Of a stretch of 64,000 bases of DNA, positions 35,595 to 43,024 are shown in pieces. Source of the stretch: ZC4RG35 sp041747855 (lineage in GTDB: Bacteria; Actinomycetota; Acidimicrobiia; Spongiisociales; ZC4RG35); assembly GCA_041747855.1 (NCBI GenBank), contig JBGTEJ010000042.1, positions 1 to 64,000 of the forward strand, written 5' to 3'. Below the pieces are notes generated by a model. It was not told where the DNA came from and searched no databases. It worked only from the letters and a program-made list of their open reading frames with translations. The translations under genes were made by a program, and so were the position numbers. The first letter of the stretch is position 1. Every line of letters begins with the position of its first letter.

Positions 35595-37353
35595 TTGCGT
35601 CCGGGGTGGCACCGATCCGATGGAGAGCCTGCTCCATGACATGTGCGAAGACCGGTGCCGCCGAGAGACCTCCGGTACGGAAATCCTTGTGAGGGTTATC
35701 GATCACCACCGCGACGACGATCTTGGGATTGCTGATCGGTGCGATACCGACGAAAGAGGCCCAGGTCTGGTCGGTGTACTGGCCTGTCGCAAGGTCGAGC
35801 TTGTTGGCAGTACCGGTCTTTCCTCCAACCCTGTACCCGGCCACCATCGCCCCTGTTCCTGTGCCCTGGACCACTGCCCGCTCCAGCAGTTCGAGCATGA
35901 GACGGGCAGTCCCGGAAGAGACCACCTGACGGGTCTGGAGACTGGCTACTTCAGTCGATCCGTGGACATCGACCGTTGACGAAACCAGATGTGGTGTCGT
36001 CCAGACGCCCTGGTTGGCAATGGCCGCGTACGCCGCCGCCATCTGAAGAGGGGATGCGGCCACGGAGTAGCCAATCGCCGCCGAAGCCCAGCAGATGTCA
36101 CACCCAGCTTCGAAGTTGAGGATTCCAGATGCTTCAGCGGTGAAGTCGACCCCGGTCTTGACGCCAAGTCCGAAGCGCTCTATGTACTCGACCTGACGTG
36201 TCTGGCCCAGCTTCTCGGCGACCATGATCGTGCCTATATTCGAGGACTGGGCAAAGATGTCGGCGACACTCATGTCGACCGTTTCATGACGGGTGAAATC
36301 GGCGTAGCAGCCCCAGAGCTCACCCCTTCTCAACCCACAGGCACCGTCTTTGAGTTCCAACTGATCGGGAACATCCGGGATGATCGTTCCGATGGTCACC
36401 TCACCCTCCTCCAGAGCCGCCGCCACGGTTATCAGCTTCTGGGTCGACCCCGGCTCGAAGATTCCCCGAACCGCGAAGTTGAAGATCGTGCATCGGGGTG
36501 GAGGTTCTTCCGTGATGCAGGAGGGGTCCTTGTGACTTCGGGTCACGGGATCGAACTCGGGGACGCCTCCGAGGGCAAGGATCTCACCGGTCTCGACATG
36601 GAGGACAACCACCCAGCATCCTTCGGCTGAGTACGTGCGCACCGCCTCCTGACATGCCTTCTGGGAGCGATACTGGAGGGGTAGATCGATCGTGGTGATA
36701 AGGTCGACGCCCGGAGTGGCCGGGACGATGTCGGAGATGCCCTGGGGAATGGGAGTCCCGTCGGGTGCCCGTTCGAAGACCGCCCGACCTGGAACACCAC
36801 GCAATTGCTCCTCATAGAACAACTCAACACCCTCGAGCCCGACACCATCGATGTCGACGAAGCCCGTCACCTGGCTGGCGACGGCACTTTCGGGGTAGTA
36901 GCGGGTCGGTTCGGGATGGGAGTAGACCCCCCGCAGACCCAGGTCGAGCACCTCCTGGGCGAGAGCGGGGTCCACCTGCCGCTTCAGGTACACGAACTCC
37001 CGGTCGCTGGTGAGACGCTCATAGAGGACGTCGACGTCGACTCCGAGGAAGTTCCCTACTTGTTGAGCGATGTAGAGAGGTTCTTCCACCTGGGTCGGGA
37101 CGGCAAACAGGGTGCTCGACTCCACGGTCATCGCCAGAAGATCACCGTTGCGGTCGAAGACTTTTCCCCGCTGTGGTGCCAGGTCCCTGGTCACCAGCCT
37201 CTGATTGAGTCCCGCGGACGCAAGCTCGGGCGCCTTGACCACCTGAATCTCGACCAGGCGATAACCCATCCCGGCCCATCCCAGAACCAGGGCGATCCCG
37301 ACTACAGCAATACGACTCCGGAGGGGTGGCAGTCCCCGGTCAGAAGTCACCAT
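35584..37353 (-). CDS. ftsI: Class B penicillin-binding protein, septal transpeptidase
   Basis: A 589-residue protein with one N-terminal transmembrane helix (about 14-36), a pedestal dimerisation domain (TRDLAPQRGKVFDRNG) and the transpeptidase domain. The active-site triad is present: GSTQK (about 303), SSN (about 368) and KTGT (about 511). No PASTA domain is seen. It crosslinks septal peptidoglycan with FtsW. Its start codon follows a leader with alternative hairpins. Confidence 0.95.
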   Translation of the reverse strand: MVTSDRGLPPLRSRIAVVGIALVLGWAGMGYRLVEIQVVKAPELASAGLNQRLVTRDLAPQRGKVFDRNGDLLAMTVESSTLFAVPTQVEEPLYIAQQVGNFLGVDVDVLYERLTSDREFVYLKRQVDPALAQEVLDLGLRGVYSHPEPTRYYPESAVASQVTGFVDIDGVGLEGVELFYEEQLRGVPGRAVFERAPDGTPIPQGISDIVPATPGVDLITTIDLPLQYRSQKACQEAVRTYSAEGCWVVVLHVETGEILALGGVPEFDPVTRSHKDPSCITEEPPPRCTIFNFAVRGIFEPGSTQKLITVAAALEEGEVTIGTIIPDVPDQLELKDGACGLRRGELWGCYADFTRHETVDMSVADIFAQSSNIGTIMVAEKLGQTRQVEYIERFGLGVKTGVDFTAEASGILNFEAGCDICWASAAIGYSVAASPLQMAAAYAAIANQGVWTTPHLVSSTVDVHGSTEVASLQTRQVVSSGTARLMLELLERAVVQGTGTGAMVAGYRVGGKTGTANKLDLATGQYTDQTWASFVGIAPISNPKIVVAVVIDNPHKDFRTGGLSAAPVFAHVMEQALHRIGATPDANVR

Positions 37354-37362
37354 AGAACCCTG

Positions 37363-37396
37363 CCCTCCGGCTGAAGTCCCGGAGGGGCGGAGCCCC
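37363..37396 (-). promoter_or_regulatory. ftsI leader with two mutually exclusive hairpins over the ribosome site
   Basis: Read on the minus strand, hairpin B pairs CCCTCCGG (37379-37386) with CCGGAGGG (37363-37370) across an 8-base loop. It hides GGAGGG, an SD-like sequence 9 bases before the ftsI ATG. Hairpin A pairs GGGGC with GCCCC (37384-37396, 3-base loop) and uses bases 37384-37386 that B also needs, so only one can form. This looks like a bistable translation switch; function is inference. Confidence 0.5.
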
Positions 37397-37434
37397 AGCG
37401 ATAAGCCCGGATCCAGCGTGTTCTCGGGTGGCCA

Positions 37435-37818
37435 TCAATTAGTGCCCTTGTCGTTCGTTCGTATCGTCGGTGGCAGGGGTTCGTCCAGGTCCACCATCAA
37501 CTGCTGCACCTGGCCGGGGATGACCAGGCCAAGCTGGTCTGCCAGCGGAGCGATCCTGGCCGGGCTCTCCATGCGGGCGACCTGGAGCCGCAGGTTGCGG
37601 TTGAGGGCTTCCTGGGTGGCAATCTCCCTGTTGAGTTCGGCCAGATCGAAAGCTGAGCGGTCGAGAGAGGTGCGGGCGAATCCCAGACCTAGGAAGGCCA
37701 CCATGCCGATCAGGACCACGACCATCCATGGCGCCAGAGTCGGTCGTCGGAACCTCTTGCCGGCGATGACCCGCAGGTTCTCGTCGTTGCTCTGGTTGGG
37801 ATGCGTTAGGGCTGTCAT
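37435..37818 (-). CDS. ftsL: FtsL-like/septum formation initiator family protein
   Basis: A 127-residue bitopic protein: basic cytoplasmic N-terminus, one transmembrane helix (PWMVVVLIGMVAFLGLGFA), then a short coiled coil (SAFDLAELNREIATQEALNR) and the family end pattern SPARIAPLADQLGLVIPG. Sequence is poorly conserved in this family, so the call relies on architecture and its position between rsmH and ftsI. ATGA overlap with rsmH. Confidence 0.85.
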   Translation of the reverse strand: MTALTHPNQSNDENLRVIAGKRFRRPTLAPWMVVVLIGMVAFLGLGFARTSLDRSAFDLAELNREIATQEALNRNLRLQVARMESPARIAPLADQLGLVIPGQVQQLMVDLDEPLPPTIRTNDKGTN

Positions 37819-38747
37819 GCGGCCAACTTCTCGACTGCCCTGAGCACGGCCGAGCGCGCCCGACGGTTTGACTGGATCTCGGCCTCTGACGCCCTGACCG
37901 CCTTACGGGTCAGAAGTCGCAGTTCCGCAGTCTGTCCACACCCGCACTCGGGCAGCCCTGGGGGGCAAACACATCCGCGGGCACCTTGGGCGAACCGTCT
38001 CTTGACGATTCGGTCTTCGAGGGAGTGATAGGAGATGACGATTACCCGGCCCCCGGGCCGGACCAGCTCTATGGCGGACTCGACCCCCAGTCTGATGGCC
38101 TCCAGTTCGGAGTTCACCGTGATGCGGATCGCCTGGAATGCACGTCGGGCGGGGTGACCCGCCCGACGTCGTGCCGCTGGCGTTGCCTCTGCGATGACGG
38201 TGGACAGCCGTGCAGTGGATTCGATAGGTCGGGCGGCCACGATCGCCGCCGCTATTCTCGAGGCCAGAGGTTCTTCGCCGTACTGGCGGATGATCCTGGC
38301 CAGGTCTTCCCGGGACCACTCGTTGACGATCTCATGCGCGCTGGTTTCGGTGTCCGGGCCCATACGCATGTCGAGAGGCCCATCACCGTGGTAGGAGAAC
38401 CCTCGTCTCGCCTCATCGAGCTGGTGGGAGGAAACACCGAAGTCGAACAGCACGGCGGCAGGATCCTGATCGTCGGGCACAGGTCGGAGTAGATCCTCGA
38501 GATCGGAGAAGTTGCCTCGAATGACTCTCACCGGTAATCCGGCGGCGTTCGAAAGCGCTTCCGGATCGCGGTCGATCACGACCAGGTTGATCATGTCTCC
38601 GAACTCTCTGAGCAGCCGCCTGGTGTGACCCCCACCGCCAAAAGTGGCGTCGATCACAGTCCCCGGCATCACCGGGCCTACCAGTTCAACCACTTCCTCG
38701 ACAAGCACAGGTTCGTGATAGCCATTGTTAGTTCCGTCCTGGTCCAT
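37815..38747 (-). CDS. rsmH: 16S rRNA (cytosine-1402 N4) methyltransferase
   Basis: A 310-residue SAM-dependent methylase that modifies C1402 in the ribosomal P site. SAM site DATFGGGGHTRRLL, plus FDFGVSSHQLDEARRGFSY, GPLDMRMG and VISYHSLEDRIVKRRF. The ATG at 38747 is chosen because homology begins at GYHEPVLVEEV and GGGGGG lies 7 bases upstream; a TTG at 38774 is an in-frame alternative. The ribosome site is inside an inverted repeat. Confidence 0.96.
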   Translation of the reverse strand: MDQDGTNNGYHEPVLVEEVVELVGPVMPGTVIDATFGGGGHTRRLLREFGDMINLVVIDRDPEALSNAAGLPVRVIRGNFSDLEDLLRPVPDDQDPAAVLFDFGVSSHQLDEARRGFSYHGDGPLDMRMGPDTETSAHEIVNEWSREDLARIIRQYGEEPLASRIAAAIVAARPIESTARLSTVIAEATPAARRRAGHPARRAFQAIRITVNSELEAIRLGVESAIELVRPGGRVIVISYHSLEDRIVKRRFAQGARGCVCPPGLPECGCGQTAELRLLTRKAVRASEAEIQSNRRARSAVLRAVEKLAA

Positions 38748-38827
38748 TGCCAGCCCCCCGGTCGCTGGTACCAACTGAAAGCGGGCGGAGTCAGGGGCCT
38801 CTCAATCGGTTCCGGGGGGCTGGCAAT
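38746..38827 (-). promoter_or_regulatory. 16-base perfect inverted repeat covering the rsmH ribosome site
   Basis: ATTGCCAGCCCCCCGG (38746-38761) and its exact reverse complement (38812-38827) are separated by 50 bases. In the minus-strand mRNA the 3' arm contains the G-rich ribosome site and the AU of the rsmH AUG, so a stem would block translation start. It lies in the 102-base mraZ-rsmH gap and could set the output of everything downstream of mraZ. Confidence 0.6.
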
Positions 38828-38849
38828 AGTCCAAGCCTTGTTCGTTCGG

Positions 38850-39263
38850 TCAGTTCTCCTCTTCGACATACCTTTCGTCACCAGCGGTCCTGTCAGCCAG
38901 ATACCGCTCCTTCTCCCAGAGCTCGACGTGGTTGAACACTCCGACGACCGCTATCTCACTTGCGGTCTCTAGGGTGGCGAACTGTCGGAGCTCTGGCTTG
39001 ATCAAGACTCTTCCCGCCTTGTCCATTTCTTGATGGTCCGCGCCGGCGAAAACTGTCCTCGAGAACCGTCTTCCGCCACGGTCCTGAGGTGTGGCGATGA
39101 CTTCCTGGGCAAGCTGTTCGAAGGTGTCGATGGCGTAGATCATCAACTGGCCGTCCTGACCTTTTGCAACGACGCAGCCCTCTTCCAGCTCGCGGCGAAA
39201 GGAGGAGGGGAGAACCACCCTTCCTTTGTTGTCCAAGCTATGGAAATACTCACCGAGCAGCAT
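38850..39263 (-). CDS. mraZ: Transcriptional regulator MraZ
   Basis: A 137-residue protein with two SpoVT-AbrB-like repeats: MLLGEYFHSLDNKGRVVLPS at the N-terminus and EMDKAGRVLIKPELRQFA in the second half. MraZ forms a ring and represses its own dcw operon by binding direct repeats. The ATG at 39263 matches the family start; a GTG 24 bases upstream is possible. Canonical MraZ boxes lie in its promoter. Confidence 0.96.
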   Translation of the reverse strand: MLLGEYFHSLDNKGRVVLPSSFRRELEEGCVVAKGQDGQLMIYAIDTFEQLAQEVIATPQDRGGRRFSRTVFAGADHQEMDKAGRVLIKPELRQFATLETASEIAVVGVFNHVELWEKERYLADRTAGDERYVEEEN

Positions 39264-39300
39264 CCGTCCGTCCCGTCCTTCGTCCACGCCCTTTCAGGCT

Positions 39301-39350
39301 ACCCCCCACTATGACCCATTTTGACCCATTTGTCAACACATTTGCCCACT
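39301..39350 (-). promoter_or_regulatory. MraZ operator: phased TGGG boxes
   Basis: On the minus strand, three consecutive 10-base repeats read AATGGGTCAA, AATGGGTCAT and AGTGGGGGGT (39301-39330). TGGG occurs at 39305, 39315 and 39325 (complement CCCA). A fourth at 39345 is in the same 10-base phase; the slot between (39335) is taken by the -35 box. This matches known TGGG-type MraZ boxes. Confidence 0.75.
39308..39336 (-). promoter_or_regulatory. mraZ/dcw promoter
   Basis: A perfect -35 TTGACA (complement of 39331-39336) is 17 bases from CATAGT (complement of 39308-39313). MraZ boxes fill the spacer and the start region, so MraZ binding would block RNA polymerase. Transcription should start near 39301, about 38 bases before the mraZ ATG. 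The rest of the gap to the HNH gene (39351-39468) shows nothing clear. Confidence 0.65.
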
Positions 39351-39468
39351 CAGATACTCTTCAGTCACTGATTGGTGGGACGGTTGGTGTGCGGCCATAC
39401 GACACGCACGGGGCGGGTGGAGGCGGACTTGGGTGACCGGGGTCGGTCGGAGCTAGATCAGGAGAGTT

Positions 39469-39969
39469 CTAGGCGCTCTCAGCCAGGAACTGCTGCCAGT
39501 CGGGATCCACCTGAAAACCCATCGAGGCGTAGATCCAGGCGAACCGCCGGGGTGGGCCAGGATCCGATCGAAGATGCAGACCGCTCTCCGTCGGAGTTCG
39601 GTCGCCCTTTCTGACGTTGCAGGTCCGACAACATGCCACAACATTCTCCCAGGTGTGGTCCCCACCCTTTGACCGCGGCTGGACATGGTCTATGGACTCT
39701 GCCGGGCCTCCACAGTATTGGCACTCATGGTCGTCACGACCGAAGACGGCTCTCCGGGTCACCGGGACACTGCGTCGATATGGCACCCTGACGAATCGAT
39801 TCAGCTTCACCACCGAAGGTATCTGAACGGTCCGGGTGGCCGATGACCAGACCTCGTTCTTAGGCACGACGATCTGGGCTTTATTGCTCAGGACGAGGAT
39901 CAAGGCGCGGCGCTCGTTCACCACGGAGAGGGGTTCGTAGCTGGCGTTCAACACCAATGCGCGTGCCAT
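39469..39969 (-). CDS. HNH endonuclease domain protein
   Basis: A 166-residue protein of the actinobacterial type starting MARALVLNASYEPLSVV. The HNH/zinc region is CQYCGGPAESIDHVQPRSKG then CCRTCNVRKGDRTP: two CxxC pairs and the DH catalytic His. Such stand-alone HNH proteins are widespread, with a presumed DNA repair or processing role that is not established. AAGGAA lies just upstream of the ATG at 39969. It is not obviously tied to a mobile element. Confidence 0.88.
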   Translation of the reverse strand: MARALVLNASYEPLSVVNERRALILVLSNKAQIVVPKNEVWSSATRTVQIPSVVKLNRFVRVPYRRSVPVTRRAVFGRDDHECQYCGGPAESIDHVQPRSKGGDHTWENVVACCRTCNVRKGDRTPTESGLHLRSDPGPPRRFAWIYASMGFQVDPDWQQFLAESA

Positions 39970-40005
39970 ATGTTCCTTGAAACCCAAGCGTAGCTTGACT
40001 AATGA

Positions 40006-40542
40006 CTACTCCGCGACAGTGCCGATGGCGCGACCAACGGCCACCGCCAATGCAGTCTGCCAACCGTCCGACACCGCGCCCGACCCCTCCTTCGGACCTC
40101 CTTCGGTCAAGGCCCCGACGGTGATCACTCCGTTCTCGAGACGAGCCGCGGTCAGCTCGGTCGGCACACGTCCGACGACCTGGGACCAGGCGTCGGCCAG
40201 ACCCTGTGCTATCGCCAGCCTCGATGCCGGCACAATTCTGAATGAACGGACGCTCTTCGACTCCACCTCGACTCGTGCGCCATGCTCGATTGGGGTGATC
40301 CGTACCTTGACTCCGATCGGCGAGAGCGGACTCATCGCTGGACCCGGGAGTGATTCGACCGGCAACGGTCGCTCCGACCGCACCCCGTAGGCAACGAGAA
40401 CGGTCCGAAGCCTCTCCATGACCTGCAACTCGTCGGCACCGGGATCGAGCTTGATGTTGATGCCTCCACCGTCATCGCTCAGATCTACTTCCACGGCCGC
40501 CACGCCAGGGATGCCCTCGAGACGATGGGCCAACCGCGACAT
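40006..40542 (-). CDS. 178-residue protein of unknown function
   Basis: The protein has an alpha/beta pattern: MSRLAHRLEGIPGVAAVEVD at the N-terminus, a middle beta-rich section (IGVKVRITPIEHGARVEVES) and a C-terminal segment with AVAVGRAIGTVAE. The first 70 residues resemble a ferredoxin-like fold, but no family is recognised. The ATG at 40542 has a strong GGAGGA 8 bases upstream and overlaps the stop of the 81-residue gene by one base (TGATG), so the two form an operon. Confidence 0.65.
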   Translation of the reverse strand: MSRLAHRLEGIPGVAAVEVDLSDDGGGINIKLDPGADELQVMERLRTVLVAYGVRSERPLPVESLPGPAMSPLSPIGVKVRITPIEHGARVEVESKSVRSFRIVPASRLAIAQGLADAWSQVVGRVPTELTAARLENGVITVGALTEGGPKEGSGAVSDGWQTALAVAVGRAIGTVAE

Positions 40543-40787
40543 CAGCGGCTCCTCCGAAGTCTTCGCATGGCTCGGCGCCACGACAGATAGTGGATCAGAT
40601 CGATGGTCGAGACTGACGAGTTGTCGCCGTAGGCGGTGTGCGCCCGCCAGCCCAGATACCGCGATGACGGAACGACGGCCCCTCGTTGGCGCGTCGCCAG
40701 GTAGGCCCGGATCGATTCGATTGTCAGTGCCGGTCGACGGAACAGCGCGTGGAACCATACCCGCGCTTCCAGCCGTTGCCTCTCCAT
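40542..40787 (-). CDS. 81-residue basic protein of unknown function
   Basis: A small Arg-rich protein ending with WRRAMRRLRRSR. It contains WFHALFRRPALTIESIRAYL and an aromatic middle part. The basic tail might bind nucleic acid or membrane. The ATG at 40787 has GGGAG 5 bases upstream, and TAATCT (complement of 40817-40822) is a possible -10. It is divergent from the MoxR operon and co-transcribed with the 178-residue gene. Confidence 0.6.
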   Translation of the reverse strand: MERQRLEARVWFHALFRRPALTIESIRAYLATRQRGAVVPSSRYLGWRAHTAYGDNSSVSTIDLIHYLSWRRAMRRLRRSR

Positions 40788-40883
40788 GCCGCTCCCTTTA
40801 ACTGCCCCTATGGAACAGATTAGCTCGCACACTACGACGCTATCACTAGAGTTCGGTGAAATTCCTGGAAGGTTCTCAAGGTC

Positions 40884-41852
40884 TTGACGGATCTAATAGA
40901 GGTCTTCGGCGAGCGATTTGACCGGATCGCTTCCAACGTCGAGACCGTCATCCAAGGTAAGCGGGGCACCATCGAACTCGTGGTCATGGCTTTGGTAGCC
41001 GAGGGCCATGTGCTGGTCGAGGACGTTCCCGGTGTGGGGAAGACACAACTGGCCAAGTCTCTCGCCAGATCAATCGACGGAGCCTTCCACAGGATCCAGT
41101 TCACCCCTGACCTCCTCCCTGCTGACGTCACCGGGATCTCGATCTGGGACCGTGATCGTCGCGAGTTCCAGTTCAAGGCAGGACCGATTTTCGCCAACAT
41201 CGTCCTGGGCGACGAGATAAACCGCGCCAGCCCGAAGACACAGTCGGCACTGCTCGAGGCCATGGAGGAGAGACAGGTGACCTCCGATGGAATCACCCGC
41301 GCCGTTCCCCTCCCCTTCATCGTCCTCGCCACGCAGAATCCTCTCGAACACGAAGGCACCTACCCCCTGCCCGAGGCCCAGTTAGACCGATTCATGATGA
41401 AAGTGGTCATCGGCTACCCGGACCGGGAAAAGGAACTCCAGATGCTCGAAACCCACGGAGTGCGTTCCACTTTCCACGAGCTACGCCCGGTGTTATCACT
41501 CGGCGAGGTGGGCGAGATGATCTCGATCGCGCAAAGGATCACGGTCTCGCAATCGGTGAAGAACTACATCCTCGACCTGGTCGGGTCGACTCGGGAACAC
41601 CCTGATGTGCAACTAGGGGCCTCACCGCGGTCCGCACTGTTCCTCCAGAGGCTGGCGCGAGCCCGGGCAGCATCACAGGGAAGGGATTTCGTCATGCCGG
41701 ATGATGTCAAAGCCCTCGCCAGACCGGTGCTCGAACATCGAGTGTCACTACGACCTGAGGCTCGTATGCGCGGTCGTTCCGTGCCCGACCTGGTCGACGA
41801 AGTCTTGGACGGGCTGACTGTCCCTGGGACCACCTCCCGGATCGCAACCTGA
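40884..41852 (+). CDS. MoxR-family AAA+ ATPase
   Basis: A 322-residue AAA+ protein. Walker A is EDVPGVGKTQ (about 45), Walker B is IVLGDEINRASPKTQ (about 110), and sensor 1 is VLATQNPLEHEGTYPLPE. MoxR ATPases act as chaperones that assemble or activate metal- or VWA-type partners, usually with DUF58 proteins, as here. The start is an uncommon TTG, with GGAAGG about 11 bases upstream. First gene of a three-gene overlapping operon. Confidence 0.92.
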   Translation: MTDLIEVFGERFDRIASNVETVIQGKRGTIELVVMALVAEGHVLVEDVPGVGKTQLAKSLARSIDGAFHRIQFTPDLLPADVTGISIWDRDRREFQFKAGPIFANIVLGDEINRASPKTQSALLEAMEERQVTSDGITRAVPLPFIVLATQNPLEHEGTYPLPEAQLDRFMMKVVIGYPDREKELQMLETHGVRSTFHELRPVLSLGEVGEMISIAQRITVSQSVKNYILDLVGSTREHPDVQLGASPRSALFLQRLARARAASQGRDFVMPDDVKALARPVLEHRVSLRPEARMRGRSVPDLVDEVLDGLTVPGTTSRIAT

Positions 41853-43024
41853 TGCCCACAGTGCGCGGCTGGGGGCTGCTCGGCGCAGGAGTGGCCCTCG
41901 TCGTGTTGTGGTACTACCTGGGGGATCCAGAGCTCTTCCTGGTGGGGATCTTCTTTGCTATCGCCACCTTGCTGGCCAGCCTCTATGTCCACTTCGTTCC
42001 GACGGGTGTGGTGGTCGGCCGGAGGATCCCTTCCGGGAGCATCCACAGTGGTGACACGATCAGTATCGAACTCACGCTTCAGGTGCCACACCGGACAGTC
42101 CGCAACCTCCGCTTGGTCGACAGCGTGGGAGGTCTCGGGCACGCTGCGTTCGAAGTCGCAGCAATCAGACCGGGCGACAAGGCCAATGCCGCCTACAAGG
42201 TGACATGCCGGCCCCGAGGTGTATATCGGGTCGGCCCCTCTACGGGCGTGGTGACCGATCCTCTTGGTCTGGCCGAGCGGCGCATTCCGAAGGGCACCGT
42301 CGACAGACTCGTCGTCTACCCCTATATCGAGGATCTGCGCTTCCCGCTCCACCGGGGGACCCGGGCACCGATCGACGCCCGTCGCCAGGAGCATCTTCAT
42401 CGGGGCGGAGAAGACTTCAACACACTCCGCGAGTACCAGATCGGCGATGACCTTCGACGTATCCACTGGCCGTCGTTCGCCCGTACGGATCAGGTCATGA
42501 TCCGGCAACTCGACGAACCGTGGCAATCGCGATCAATGGTGGTACTCGATACCAGGGCTGAGCTCTACGAGTCCGACAATGCCTTCGAGACCGCGGTATC
42601 GGGGGCCGCCAGCATGATCACCTACCTGGTCTCCAAGGGACAGCCGACCGACCTCTGGACCACCGAATCGGCCGTGGTCGACGCATCGCACTACTCCTCA
42701 GCGATGGAGCGATTGTCCGCGATAGGACACCACGAAGAGGTCGACATCGCTTCGGCCGCCGCTGAGGTAAGGGGACGGGGTGGAGGCGGGCCGCTGGTAA
42801 TCGTGACCGGGGCCGCCGATCGCGACCTACTCAATGTGACGTCGATGATGTCACCTGACTACGCCCAGACACTCGTCATGGTGGTGGCGAGCAGTACGCC
42901 TCAGACCATCGTCGGATTCAATCGGCTTGGCGCAATGACGATTCAGGTGCAACCCGGTGCTGCCTGGGCCCACGCCTGGGAGGCTGGAATGAGGACATCA
43001 TGGGAAACCGTCTCGGTCAGATAG
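41852..43024 (+). CDS. DUF58 domain protein
   Basis: A 390-residue membrane-anchored protein: two N-terminal hydrophobic segments (about 7-48), a beta-rich extracytoplasmic-like region and the DUF58 signature FNTLREYQIGDDLRRIHW (about 190-207), followed by a VWA-like fold (MVVLDTRAELY). It is partnered with the MoxR ATPase. Its start overlaps the MoxR stop (TGATG) and its end overlaps the transglutaminase gene by 25 bases. Confidence 0.92.
   Translation: MPTVRGWGLLGAGVALVVLWYYLGDPELFLVGIFFAIATLLASLYVHFVPTGVVVGRRIPSGSIHSGDTISIELTLQVPHRTVRNLRLVDSVGGLGHAAFEVAAIRPGDKANAAYKVTCRPRGVYRVGPSTGVVTDPLGLAERRIPKGTVDRLVVYPYIEDLRFPLHRGTRAPIDARRQEHLHRGGEDFNTLREYQIGDDLRRIHWPSFARTDQVMIRQLDEPWQSRSMVVLDTRAELYESDNAFETAVSGAASMITYLVSKGQPTDLWTTESAVVDASHYSSAMERLSAIGHHEEVDIASAAAEVRGRGGGGPLVIVTGAADRDLLNVTSMMSPDYAQTLVMVVASSTPQTIVGFNRLGAMTIQVQPGAAWAHAWEAGMRTSWETVSVR

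Noticed and set aside
37435..38849. Search for murF or ftsA hidden in the dcw cluster
   Set aside because: All frames between mraZ and ftsZ are accounted for by recognised genes; neither gene is present.
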